The translations under genes and the position numbers were made by a program. The notes under the pieces were generated by a model. That model worked only from the letters and a program-made list of their open reading frames with translations. It was not told the origin of the DNA and ran no database searches. Positions 15,919 to 23,880 of a stretch of 26,643 nucleotides of DNA are shown here, piece by piece. How positions within the stretch are numbered: position 1 is the first letter of the stretch; the number at the start of each line of letters is the position of its first letter. This DNA comes from JANMDN01 sp031376285 (GTDB lineage Bacteria; Actinomycetota; Thermoleophilia; Miltoncostaeales; Miltoncostaeaceae): positions 1-26,643 of the forward strand of contig JANMDN010000011.1 in the NCBI GenBank assembly GCA_031376285.1, given 5' to 3'.

Positions 15919-16362
15919 ATGCCAACCGTCACCATTCGCGATGAGACCGCCTCGGGCCGCCTCATCAGCCGATTCGAGATTCCGTTGAACCCTCCCCAGG
16001 TCACGCTGGCGCAGCTCATCCGCACACGCGTTCGCGAAGAGGTCGCTCGCTACAACACCGACCGCGGTGCCGTCTTCCACGGGCTCGTCCGCCCAATCGA
16101 CGGCGAGGACGTTCGCGACGGCTTTCGGATGAGTCAGCCGCGGCCACTCAATTGGGAGGACCTCGCCGGCGTCGCACTCGCAAGCTTCGAGCGCTCCGGC
16201 TTTGCGGTCGTCGTCGACGGTCGGCGAATCGACGACCTCACGGCGCGGCTCGATCTGAGTGACGAGCCGGACGTGGCCTTTCTTCGTCCGGAAACGCACG
16301 TCGTGCTCGCGGAGGAGCGTCGGGGATCTCTCGATCGTACGAGTGGATTGCGCAGGGAGTAG
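15919..16362 (+). CDS. Small conserved protein of unknown function, 147 aa
   Basis: Cytoplasmic protein. It reads MPTVTIRDETASGRLISRFEI..., then QLIRTRVREEVARYN, FHGLVRPIDGE, an Asn-Trp-Glu helix (NWEDLAGVALASFERSGFAVVVDGRRIDDL) and DVAFLRPETHVVLA. From memory this order matches a widespread small uncharacterised family (RVxxEVxxYN, F.GLVQP, A...F....vlVDdRQ, V.FL.L.plvGG), which often sits beside DUF4132-type genes. No such partner occurs here, and the usual terminal GG has been replaced by a charged tail. ATG 15919 has only a weak AAAGGG site. It follows the secreted-protein gene by 73 bp and may be cotranscribed with it. Confidence 0.75.
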   Translation: MPTVTIRDETASGRLISRFEIPLNPPQVTLAQLIRTRVREEVARYNTDRGAVFHGLVRPIDGEDVRDGFRMSQPRPLNWEDLAGVALASFERSGFAVVVDGRRIDDLTARLDLSDEPDVAFLRPETHVVLAEERRGSLDRTSGLRRE

Positions 16363-16366
16363 CACG

Positions 16367-16390
16367 CGTTGTGACAAATCCGACACAACG
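16367..16390 (+). terminator. Possible factor-type terminator hairpin (no T-tract)
   Basis: CGTTGTG and CACAACG pair around a 10-nt loop, starting five bases after the stop of the 147-aa gene. Position fits a terminator; lack of a T-tract and the short stem make this weak. Confidence 0.3.
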
Positions 16391-16393
16391 GTC

Positions 16394-16455
16394 GCGCACG
16401 CCGTCACACCTTCCACCGCTACCCTGAAACGTGGGTGGTGGTCCGGGGTGGCCCC
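16394..16455. repeat. Dispersed ~60-bp intergenic element, copy A
   Basis: Begins GCGCAC..GTCACA, then TACCCTGAAAC, and ends with a G-rich block containing GGTGGTGGTCCGG and a GGGG-TGG-CCCC mini-hairpin. The last 23 bases are identical to those of copy B at 19344-19403, in the same orientation. It lies between two convergent genes. See the findings for possible roles. Confidence 0.75.
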
Positions 16456-16476
16456 GATCGAAACGGTGTCAGCTGG

Positions 16477-17502
16477 CTACTTGATCGCCGACGCGTTCGC
16501 AGCGTAGCTGTCGGCATCAGCGCCAGCGGCGGGCAACGAGACAACGAGCGCCTCCCAGACGTCGTCTTGCCCGCAGTCGGCGCAAAGCGCGTCGAGCGAC
16601 CACTCCAACCCTGCGACCAAACCAAGCTCGTCGCGCGCCGCATGATCAGCGTCCCCGTCGGCCCCGTCGGCGCCGCGAAAGAGCGCTGGTCGGTCGATAC
16701 AGATCGCCGACGGCGCAACCGCGCCAACCCAGTCGATCATCTCTCGGTCAGCAAGAAGCGCGCCGCCGGCCACACTGGGCGAGCCCGTCCGGATGAGGAC
16801 CACATCGCCCGGGCGGATCTCGATGGACCGGTCATCGGCGGCGGCCACGAGGTCGGCCGCACCGAGTACAACGTCACCGCCCTGGGGGTCGTCAAGGTCA
16901 GCACCGACGTCGAGCACAACTGCCCGGGCCTGAAGCCCGGCCTCAAGCCGGCCGCGCACTCGCGGTGAAGCGTTGGGGGAAAGTCGCCAGTACCCCAAGG
17001 GTGCGGCTCCGCCGCCGTCGAGCCGGAATGACTCGCCTCGTCGGACGAGTAGTAGCGCGGCGCGGAGTCGTGCCGGCGTGAGGTGACTCAGACTTCCATT
17101 CTTCACTTCGCCGGCACGACTGCTTGCCGCGAGGGCGTGGGCGAGGTCGGAGCGGACCCGCTGGGAGTCGTGGAGTCGCCGGAGGCGTGAAATCACGCCG
17201 CCCACGACATCGAAGAGTTCGACCGCATCGAACTCGACCGGCTCGCCGTTGGCCAACTCGGCACGAACACGAACCTCGACGGTCACCACCCCGCCGGCGA
17301 CGTGCGTTCGTACGACCTCATGCCGGTGCGCGACGTATGGAGCGAGAAGCGCAACGAAATACATCCCGATCGCGTCGCGTCCGCCCCTAGGAGGAGACCC
17401 GGGCGCGTGCAAGGTCGCGTCCGACGCGAAAAGCTTCGAAAGGGGCTCCCAGCGCTCCCGGTTCAGGGCGTCGAAGTATGCGTCGATCAGGGGGCCGTGC
17501 AC
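16477..17502 (-). CDS. SnoaL-like domain fused to a cyclase-like domain lacking its metal-binding motif
   Basis: Protein of 341 aa. Residues ~1-115 (LIDAYFDALNRERWEPLSKLFASDATLH..., GGVVTVEVRVRAEL..., FDAVELFDVVGGVISRLRRLHD) form an NTF2/SnoaL-like cone. From ~138 a cyclase/kynurenine-formamidase-like domain begins (LSHLTPARLRAALLLVRRGESFRLD) and continues with IRPGDVVLIRTG. It ends in GLEWSLDALCADC...LVVSLPAAG...ANASAIK, matching the usual family tail. The segment that should hold the HxGTHxDxxxH zinc or manganese site is missing: the chain runs from the Leu-Asp start to AVVLDVGADLDD with no such motif. It is probably a pseudoenzyme or a ligand-binding relative. The start is GTG 17502, with a poor ribosome site and an open frame extending ~55 bp further upstream. 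Confidence 0.8.
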   Translation of the reverse strand: MHGPLIDAYFDALNRERWEPLSKLFASDATLHAPGSPPRGGRDAIGMYFVALLAPYVAHRHEVVRTHVAGGVVTVEVRVRAELANGEPVEFDAVELFDVVGGVISRLRRLHDSQRVRSDLAHALAASSRAGEVKNGSLSHLTPARLRAALLLVRRGESFRLDGGGAAPLGYWRLSPNASPRVRGRLEAGLQARAVVLDVGADLDDPQGGDVVLGAADLVAAADDRSIEIRPGDVVLIRTGSPSVAGGALLADREMIDWVGAVAPSAICIDRPALFRGADGADGDADHAARDELGLVAGLEWSLDALCADCGQDDVWEALVVSLPAAGADADSYAANASAIK

Positions 17503-17752
17503 AGCCTGAGCATCGCAGCTCTCAGGGGCATCAGTCTGCCCTGCGACGGGGACTCACGGGCGCGGGGCAGAGTCGCCGTTTGGGTACCGATCAAGGTCCA
17601 CGGCGGGACGGAACCGGACGCCAATCCGGGGCAGGGATAATCAGGCGAGCAGACCACGATCGTGTTCCTGGCGTCAACTCCCATCGTTTCCCACGGGTAC
17701 TGGCGATTCGGGCCAGAAGGAGACGTCCGTCTGGCCGCGTATATACCAAACG

Positions 17753-19276
17753 TTGGGGACCGCATACGCACCGACGAGGGCTCAAGGACCGACCGTTGTT
17801 TACGGAGGTCGAATCGATGCCGCGGACCGCGTTTTTGCCGGCTCGCTGACGGCGACTTGGCTCGTCGGAGTCTTCCTCAGCCTTTATCGCCTCGGCTTCG
17901 CGGGTTGGGGTACGGACGAGCGAATCTACGTCGACAGTGGACGTCAGTACCTCGCTGGAAACTTCGCGGCAAATCCCGAGCATCCCCCGCTCGTGAAGTA
18001 CATCCTGGGTATCACGCAGTGGGTCGGCGGATCGAACGCGACGGCGGTCCGGCTCCCGGGGGCTGTCTGTGGCCTCCTCACGGGCCTCTTCCTCTTTCTC
18101 ATCGCGCGGCGCCTCGCCGGCAGATGGGCGGGCCTTTCGGTGCTCGCCGTCTGGTGCCTCATGCCCCACCCCTTCGGTGACCTGCGCGTCGAACGCTTCG
18201 CCCTGCTCGAGCCGTACATGGTGCTCTTTGTCGTCATCGCGATCTGGGCCGGCGAGCGTTGGGCGAGCACCGCAAGCTGGAAATGGGCGATCGGTGCGGG
18301 TGTCGCCGCCGGGCTCGCAGCCTCCTGCAAGATCCCGGGCGCGCTTGCAATTGTCGTCGTGGCCTCGATTGGACTCTGCATCGCAACGAAGGATGCCCGC
18401 TTCGTCGAGCAGATCGGCGCGATCATCGCCGTCGCCGTCGCGGTGTTCCTGGCGACCTACTTGCCCTTCGGCGGTGACATCAGCGGCACGCTTTCCGAGA
18501 TGTGGGTCTACCAGGACCGCCACTCGTCGAACGGCCACCCCATCGTCATCGCCGGCACTGTCTACGCCCACCCCCCGTGGTGGGCGTCGTTCTGGCTCTT
18601 TTGGTCGAAGGGGGCCATCGCGGCAGTGGCCTACGGGACACTTCTTGCCCTCGTACCGTTCGTACTCAGCAAGCGGATCGCGATCCCGGTGCTCACGTTT
18701 GTGGCCGTCTGGTTCGTCTTCTTCTCATTCGTGGCGACCTTTGTTCTGCGCCACTACCTCTACGCGGTGACACCAGCCCTTGCCCTCGCCGGAGGGCTCG
18801 TCCTCTGGAAACTCTTCACCGGGGAGCAACGCGGGATGCTGACCGCCGGGATGATCACCGCCGCGATGCTCGCAACCGGTTCGGCCACCGCGGTGCGCGG
18901 GGTCGTCGAGACTCGTCAACGGCCATCGTCGGAGCCAGCCGTCTACTCGAGTGCGGCCGCGTTGATCGATCGCGCGGGCCTCTCGAAGGCGCGGGTCGCG
19001 GTCTACGGATCGAAGCCCGTCGCCGCGGCCTACCTCCCGGGCGCCACGATCACCTCCCCCTCGGTCCGCCTAAACCCGGCGCGTGACGTCGTCATCGTCG
19101 ACCGCACCTTCATGCGGGCGCACTTCCCAGGCTGGCATATCGACGGGATTCGCCATCGCCTCACCAAGACGCTTCGGACTCCCATGATCGAGCGTTCGGT
19201 CTCGGGAAGCGTGCGGGTGTTCATCCCCGCCAAGGCCGATCAGCGACTGCGCTGGGGTATCGCCCTCGGCGGGTAG
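17753..19276 (+). CDS. PMT/ArnT-type membrane glycosyltransferase (GT39/GT83-like)
   Basis: Polytopic enzyme of ~490-507 aa, expected to transfer a sugar from a lipid-phosphate donor to a protein or lipid outside the membrane. Its first loop has the acidic pair in GWGTDERIYVDSGRQYL and a PEHPPLVKYILG segment, hallmarks of PMT-type GT-C enzymes. About ten hydrophobic helices follow, then a soluble C-terminal domain from ~400. The start is problematic: the only in-frame start is TTG 17753, without a ribosome site. GGAGGT at 17804-17809 sits 7 nt before an ATG (17817) in another frame, which ends at 17849. A one-base change in the T5 run at 17832-17836 would join that ATG to this gene. TATATA at 17740-17745 may be a -10 element. 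Confidence 0.9.
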   Translation: MGTAYAPTRAQGPTVVYGGRIDAADRVFAGSLTATWLVGVFLSLYRLGFAGWGTDERIYVDSGRQYLAGNFAANPEHPPLVKYILGITQWVGGSNATAVRLPGAVCGLLTGLFLFLIARRLAGRWAGLSVLAVWCLMPHPFGDLRVERFALLEPYMVLFVVIAIWAGERWASTASWKWAIGAGVAAGLAASCKIPGALAIVVVASIGLCIATKDARFVEQIGAIIAVAVAVFLATYLPFGGDISGTLSEMWVYQDRHSSNGHPIVIAGTVYAHPPWWASFWLFWSKGAIAAVAYGTLLALVPFVLSKRIAIPVLTFVAVWFVFFSFVATFVLRHYLYAVTPALALAGGLVLWKLFTGEQRGMLTAGMITAAMLATGSATAVRGVVETRQRPSSEPAVYSSAAALIDRAGLSKARVAVYGSKPVAAAYLPGATITSPSVRLNPARDVVIVDRTFMRAHFPGWHIDGIRHRLTKTLRTPMIERSVSGSVRVFIPAKADQRLRWGIALGG

Positions 19277-19343
19277 CGCCATTCGGCGACACGGAACGCC
19301 GTCTGCCGGCGACCCGTTCCGGTGCGATATCGAAACAAATCGT

Positions 19344-19403
19344 GCGCACCCTGTGACACATCGCGAACTACGCTGAAACCGGGTGGTGGTCCGGGGTGGC
19401 CCC
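19344..19403. repeat. Dispersed ~60-bp intergenic element, copy B
   Basis: Begins GCGCAC..GTGACA, then TACGCTGAAAC, and ends with the same 23-base G-rich block as copy A. Here GTCC before the GGGG-TGG-CCCC stem pairs with GGAC after it (19405-19409), lengthening the hairpin. It lies 68 bp after the stop of the PMT-type gene and 165 bp before the VOC gene. Confidence 0.75.
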
Positions 19404-19568
19404 CTGGACAGGCGCGGACGCGCGGCGCAAGACTGACCGAGAGCCGATGATCGTTGGCGGTGTCGACGCCCCTCAACGGTAGCCGCGGTTGCGTACGGAC
19501 CGCGAAACACCTTGCGGGGCGAGCCAGCGCCTGGCACGCTCGCGGCTCGCCGATTGACGGGAGACGTA

Positions 19569-20336
19569 GTGGCTGAGATGACCGCGTACGTGCCGGGGAT
19601 GCCGTGCTGGACCGACCTCGGGACGAGCGATGCCGCAGCATCGCGGGCCTTCTACGCATCGCTTTTCGGCTGGACCTTCGACGTGGGCGGGCCGGAACTC
19701 GGCGGCTACACGGTCTGCCTGCAGGAGCGGCGAGCGGTCGCCGGGCTCATGCCCGGTGAGGATGATGCCCCCGCGAGCTGGAATACGTACTTTGCCGTTG
19801 CCGACACCGACGCTGCCGTCGATCGCGTCATACGTGCCGGCGGGAAAGTGGCGATGGGGCCGATGGAGGTCGCCGACCTCGGCAGCATGGTGTTCGCGCT
19901 CGACCCAGTGGGCAACAGTTTTGGGATGTGGCAGGCCGATTCACACCACGGCGCCCAGCTCGTCGGCGAACATGGCTCGATGGTCTGGCAGGAACTCGCG
20001 ACGCGCGACCTCCCAAGTGCTGAGGCGTTCTACTGCGAGGTCTTCGGTTTCGCATCAGATGCCATCGAAACACGGGGCGGGGCGGCCTACCGGGTATTGA
20101 AGGTCAGCGACGTGCCCGTGGGTGGCCTCTTGCAAATGACCGACACGTGGCCCGATGGTCTGCCGTCGCAGTGGATGACCTACTTCCTTGCAGACGACGC
20201 CGCCGAGGTTGCCGAGCGGGCCGCCGAACGCGGAGGGAGCGCAATCGTGGCCCCCTTCGACTCCGGATATGGCACGGTCGCGGTCATTCAGGATCCCCAG
20301 GGGGCAACCTTCGCGGTCATCCAGTCGGCAAGCTAA
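19569..20336 (+). CDS. Two-domain VOC (glyoxalase/bleomycin-resistance-like) protein
   Basis: Protein of 255 aa with two beta-alpha-beta-beta-beta VOC modules. The first starts at GMPCWTDLGTSDAAASRAFYASLFGW, with FALDPVGNSFGMWQ at its end. The second starts at SMVWQELATRDLPSAEAFYCEVFGF and ends VIQDPQGATFAVIQ. This tandem arrangement is common in uncharacterised actinobacterial proteins that open with PCW.DL and DxxAA..FY. The second-domain Glu/Gln metal positions are not clear, so it may bind a small molecule rather than catalyse. GTG 19569 is favoured: GGGAG lies 5 nt upstream; ATG 19578 is an alternative. Its stop is 6 bp from the convergent methyltransferase stop. Confidence 0.9.
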   Translation: MAEMTAYVPGMPCWTDLGTSDAAASRAFYASLFGWTFDVGGPELGGYTVCLQERRAVAGLMPGEDDAPASWNTYFAVADTDAAVDRVIRAGGKVAMGPMEVADLGSMVFALDPVGNSFGMWQADSHHGAQLVGEHGSMVWQELATRDLPSAEAFYCEVFGFASDAIETRGGAAYRVLKVSDVPVGGLLQMTDTWPDGLPSQWMTYFLADDAAEVAERAAERGGSAIVAPFDSGYGTVAVIQDPQGATFAVIQSAS

Positions 20337-20342
20337 CCCGCG

Positions 20343-21167
20343 CTAGGCGGGCTTGCGTGCCACGGCATAGAGCTTCGTGAAGCTGTAGGCGAAACCGCGC
20401 GGCCCTGACACAGCCGCCATCCCGGCACCGACCTGCTCCATGAGCGACGCCACCTCGGCCTCGTCGAGGTCGCCCGCGGTGATGTGGCTTGCGACCACGC
20501 GCATCCGCTCGAGGTAGGCCTCCGGAGTTGTGTGGCGAAGGCGGCGCTCCATCCAGATGTCGATGGGGTCGAGGCCGGCGGCGACGAGGTAGGTCTCCAA
20601 CTCGTCGACGTCGCGCTGGACCGCATCGAACGCGGCATCCCACGCGGGAGGCGCTGGCGGGTCGTCGAGACCGGCGAGTACCGCGCGGAACTCGTGCTCC
20701 CCGCCGCGCCCGGAGCAGAGGATGGCGATCACGCCGCCGGGCTTCAGTGTCTCGGCCATCTTGACGGTTGCGGCCGGCTTGTCGGGGAACCAGTGCATCG
20801 CCATCGACGAGATCACGGCGTCGTAGCTTCCCGGCGTCACGCTCATCGCCATGACGTCCTCGGCGAGGAGGTCAACCTCGACGCCGGAGACCCCAGTGGC
20901 CTTCTCGCGAAAGACCTCAAGCATCCCCGCGGCGGGATCGACACCCGTGATGTGCTCGACCCGAAAGCGATCCAGCATCGCAAACGACGCCCACCCGGTG
21001 CCGCAGCCGATGTCCAGCACGCGAGGGTAGTCACCGGCCGGAAGCGACGCGATCAGTCGCGCGGCGCCGTTGATGTTGTGGCGCACGCCCGCGTCGTAGT
21101 CCTTCGCGGTGCTCGTGAAGTTGTCGGCAACGCCGGTGGTTGCGTCGTGCTGGGCCGTCTCGCTCAT
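20343..21167 (-). CDS. Class I SAM-dependent methyltransferase
   Basis: Protein of 274 aa. Motif I is VLDIGCGTGWASF (50-62), followed by GVDPAAGMLEVFREKA with the SAM-ribose acidic residue D77, DVMAMSVTPGSYDAVISSMAMHWF for motifs II/III, and AETLKPGGVIAIL. The N-terminal part (DNFTSTAKDYDAGVRHNINGAARLIASL) resembles BioC/UbiE-like methyltransferases, but the C-terminal half (residues ~150-274) does not identify a substrate. Tandem ATGs at 21170 and 21167; GGAG sits directly beside the first and 5 nt before the second, so 21167 is preferred. The frame is open further upstream to 21599, but that part reads like non-coding sequence. Confidence 0.9.
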   Translation of the reverse strand: MSETAQHDATTGVADNFTSTAKDYDAGVRHNINGAARLIASLPAGDYPRVLDIGCGTGWASFAMLDRFRVEHITGVDPAAGMLEVFREKATGVSGVEVDLLAEDVMAMSVTPGSYDAVISSMAMHWFPDKPAATVKMAETLKPGGVIAILCSGRGGEHEFRAVLAGLDDPPAPPAWDAAFDAVQRDVDELETYLVAAGLDPIDIWMERRLRHTTPEAYLERMRVVASHITAGDLDEAEVASLMEQVGAGMAAVSGPRGFAYSFTKLYAVARKPA

Positions 21168-21486
21168 CATCTCTCCGCGTTTGTACTCGGGTGCGGCGCG
21201 AAACGATGCCACAGTGGCGAGGGCGTCGTCGGGCCAGCGGTTCGATGGTGTCGTTGCAAGCCCACACAAACCCCCTGGACTGAGGACGCCCCGGGTGGCG
21301 GTCTCAGTCCAAGAAGTTGGTTTGCCGCGAGTTGCGGCTGAGACGGACTCAAGCACGCATGACCTGGATCGGACCCGGCCATCGGGGTAGCTTTGCTGCT
21401 CGCCCCCCTCCCCGGGCGAGCAGCCCGAGGGCATGACTCTTGTGAAATCTCGTAGATGCCGTTCCCGGCCAGCGAGGAGTTCGTTC
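21168..21486. other. 319-bp divergent spacer with hairpins
   Basis: Lies between the methyltransferase (-) and beta-helix (+) genes and should hold both promoters. I see no gene. GTCTCAG (21300-21306) has a complement, CTGAGAC, about 40 bp downstream, and a strong hairpin is present at 21395-21424. Antisense frames here have no supported start. Confidence 0.5.
21395..21424. other. 11-bp perfect stem with 8-nt loop
   Basis: GCTGCTCGCCC and GGGCGAGCAGC flank CCCTCCCC. It ends 62 bp before the GTG start of the beta-helix gene. No T-tract follows. It could be a leader hairpin that shields or attenuates, or a terminator for unannotated transcription entering from the left. Confidence 0.55.
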
Positions 21487-23214
21487 GTGACAGACCCGAG
21501 AAGGTCAACGCGCGCCCTCCGGATTCCGGTCGCGGCCGCAACGCTTCTTGCCGGCGCACCGGCTGGAGCCCTCGGCGCTGACCTCCAGGGAATCGTCAAC
21601 CGCGCGGTCCGGTCGGGGGAGGCTCAGGTTCGCCTTCCGCCGGGCCGCCACGTGAGCAATCGGGCGCTGAGAATCGCGGGAGCAACGGACCTCACGATCC
21701 ACGCAAACGGAACGCGCCTCGTGCTCTCGAACCCGGTGGCGGGAGCCGTCGTCGTTCGCCATTCGACGCGTGTGAGGATCATCGGGCTCGCGATCGACTA
21801 CGAGCCGCTTCCCTTCACCCAGGGTCGCGTCGTGCGAGCGGATCCGGGCTCTGGAACCTATGACATCCGCCTCGATGCAGGCTACGGGTTTGCCGGGCGA
21901 CGCTTTCCTGGCGGTGAGGCAGACCTCCACATCGCCGACGCCCGCGTCGTGCGTCCCGCGCTCCGGGGAGGGTCGGTCTACGGTGGCTCGGTCCGTCCGT
22001 TGACGCGAGACCTCGTGCGGTGGAGGGCGCTCGCTGAGACCGCGATGGCGTTCTACGACATCCGGATCGGCGACCGAGCGGCGCTCGCGGCGAGGTGGTC
22101 GCAGTGTGCCGTGGAGAGCATCGACTCCCGAGGAACGCGCCTTGACGATGTACGTATCGCCGCGGCCCCCGGGTGTGGGGTCGGCGAGACGCGCGGCGGA
22201 GGGAGTCGGATCCGGGTGGTCGTGGGGCCTGGTGGACCGCCGCGCGGTGGCAGCGCGCCGCGTCTTCTTTCGACCAACCGGGACGGCATCCATTCGAGCG
22301 GCGCGCTTCCGGGACCCCTGATCGAGCGATCCGTCGTGCGCTCCCCTGGTGATGATGGCATCAATATCGAGAACCGCCTCAGCAAGATCATCGAACGAAA
22401 TGGTGGCGCCATCGTGCGCGATCCATCCTTCCCACCGCTCGCGACGGGCGATCGAATCCGCGCCTACGATCCGGCCTCGCTCAGGGTCAGTGGGGAGGGG
22501 CGGGTCCGCTCCGCGAAGGGCGCCCGCGTTCGCGTCGACGGCATGGAGGGTGCGGCCGTCGGGCACTGGATTGTCGCGCCCCGCTACGCGTCAGCTGGCA
22601 TGGTTCGCTCCACGCGAATCTTCGGGCCAGCGCGATGCGGGATCGTTGCACGCGGGCGCGACGTGCGTGTGCTGCGAAATCGGGTTCAGTTCGCCGAGGT
22701 GTGCGGCATTTGGATCGGCGGGGAGCTTGGCTCCTACCAGGAGGGTGACTTCGCCTCGGGCGGGATCGTCGCCGGGAACGATCTTCGAAACATCGGAGCG
22801 AGCCGGAACGCCGTCGGCGATTTCCAACCGCTCATCGGCGCGATCACCGTTGGCTCGATCGGCCCAGCGTCCGCAGAGGGCTACACCGCTTGGAACGGCG
22901 GCCGACCGGTTCAGCGCATTCGGGTCGTCGGAAATCGGATCTCGTCCACGGCGCTCTTCGGTCTTTTCGTGACGGGGGCGAAGGAGGTTGTGGCATGCGA
23001 GAACCGCTTCTCGGGAACGAACTCGCAGTCGCGGCGACGCGCCGGGGCGCTGTTCGACGTTGCCCCGGCTAAACCGATCGGGGTCCGTGACGCGGACGCC
23101 GTCACCCTGGCGCGCAACTCACCCGCGGGCACGAACATTCTCCAGCTTGACGCGACGGCCGATGCAGCCAGCGTCGGTTTCCAGGCAGCCTGTCCGCCTC
23201 GCACGGCGGGCTGA
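21487..23214 (+). CDS. Secreted right-handed parallel beta-helix protein
   Basis: Protein of 575 aa. The signal peptide spans ~1-32 (basic RRSTRALR, then IPVAAATLLAGAPAGALGA). The mature chain begins as a pectate-lyase-like fold (LQGIVNRAVRSGEAQVRLPPGRHVSNRALRI...LTIHANGTRLVLSN) and carries many short beta-helix rungs with xxGxxIxxNxI-type turns. GDDGINIENR and RVVGNRISSTALFGLFVTGAKEVVACENRF are examples. Such proteins bind or cleave polysaccharides. The stacked SPGDDGI motif is typical of the ligand face, but no catalytic Arg/Asp set can be assigned. GTG 21487 is preferred over ATG 21433 because GAGGAG lies 7 nt upstream and the signal peptide fits. A hairpin lies upstream. Confidence 0.85.
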   Translation: MTDPRRSTRALRIPVAAATLLAGAPAGALGADLQGIVNRAVRSGEAQVRLPPGRHVSNRALRIAGATDLTIHANGTRLVLSNPVAGAVVVRHSTRVRIIGLAIDYEPLPFTQGRVVRADPGSGTYDIRLDAGYGFAGRRFPGGEADLHIADARVVRPALRGGSVYGGSVRPLTRDLVRWRALAETAMAFYDIRIGDRAALAARWSQCAVESIDSRGTRLDDVRIAAAPGCGVGETRGGGSRIRVVVGPGGPPRGGSAPRLLSTNRDGIHSSGALPGPLIERSVVRSPGDDGINIENRLSKIIERNGGAIVRDPSFPPLATGDRIRAYDPASLRVSGEGRVRSAKGARVRVDGMEGAAVGHWIVAPRYASAGMVRSTRIFGPARCGIVARGRDVRVLRNRVQFAEVCGIWIGGELGSYQEGDFASGGIVAGNDLRNIGASRNAVGDFQPLIGAITVGSIGPASAEGYTAWNGGRPVQRIRVVGNRISSTALFGLFVTGAKEVVACENRFSGTNSQSRRRAGALFDVAPAKPIGVRDADAVTLARNSPAGTNILQLDATADAASVGFQAACPPRTAG

Positions 23215-23275
23215 GGCGTGTCACGACTCGACACGCCCGCTTGTCAACGACGTCGTCAAGTCGAAGAATGTCGCC

Positions 23276-23803
23276 ATGGCCCATCAGGATCGTGACTACA
23301 CCGAGTGGACCGGCAAACTGCCCGATCCACGAATGGCAAGCCCCGACCAGCGCGGCGACGGGCTGCGGTCAATTGTTGTCGTGGAGGGGCCGGTGCTCGT
23401 CCTGCGGGCCTATCGGCTCTTCGTCCGTGCCTCAGGCGGCAAACAGGTCACCCGTTTGGTTCGGGAGTTGCTTGACGAGGTCGTCGAAGAGCTCGCCACG
23501 AACGGACGCCTGCTGCTGCACGCTGAGGACGGGCCGGACGGGATCTCGGGCGGAGTCCTTCGCCTGCCGGGGCAGCCGGCGGTTGTGCGTCGGCGTCGCG
23601 GGCCGCGCGACCTCGAGGAGATTCCGGTCGACGAGGTCGTCTCGGTCATCGAGGACATCTGGTCCCGGGCACCGCGGGCGCGCGACGACGCCCTCAAGCG
23701 GATCATCCTCGACCGGTTCGAGCTCGTTCGCCTGACGACGGGTGTCTCGGCGCAACTTGATCGGGCGATCGCCCTCGCCATGCCGGCGTCGCGCCTCGCG
23801 TAG
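23276..23803 (+). CDS. Hypothetical protein, 175 aa
   Basis: Soluble, charged protein that I do not recognise. The first ~35 residues (AHQDRDYTEWTGKLPDPRMASPDQRGDG) are polar and possibly disordered. The rest alternates strands and helices (LRSIVVVEGPVLVLRAYRLFV, QVTRLVRELLDEVVEELATNGRLLLHAE, GGVLRLPGQPAVVRRRRGPRDLEEIPVDEVVSVIEDIW), giving a compact alpha/beta fold. A helical C-terminal region ends at LDRAIALAMPASRLA. The start ATG has a weak ribosome site, and the upstream frame extends into the end of the beta-helix gene. A conserved-family search would be needed to name it. It lies 61 bp after the beta-helix gene and 77 bp before the anchored protein. Confidence 0.68.
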   Translation: MAHQDRDYTEWTGKLPDPRMASPDQRGDGLRSIVVVEGPVLVLRAYRLFVRASGGKQVTRLVRELLDEVVEELATNGRLLLHAEDGPDGISGGVLRLPGQPAVVRRRRGPRDLEEIPVDEVVSVIEDIWSRAPRARDDALKRIILDRFELVRLTTGVSAQLDRAIALAMPASRLA

Positions 23804-23880
23804 CGGGCGGTCCCCCGTGACGGCGTCGCGCTACGTCATCATGAGTTAAGTCCCCGGTACCTCGTGCCGATGGCTTGGGC

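Noticed and set aside
21505..22566. 353-aa open frame antisense to the beta-helix gene
   Set aside because: Arg/Asp-rich shadow; the plus strand has the signal peptide and helix rungs.
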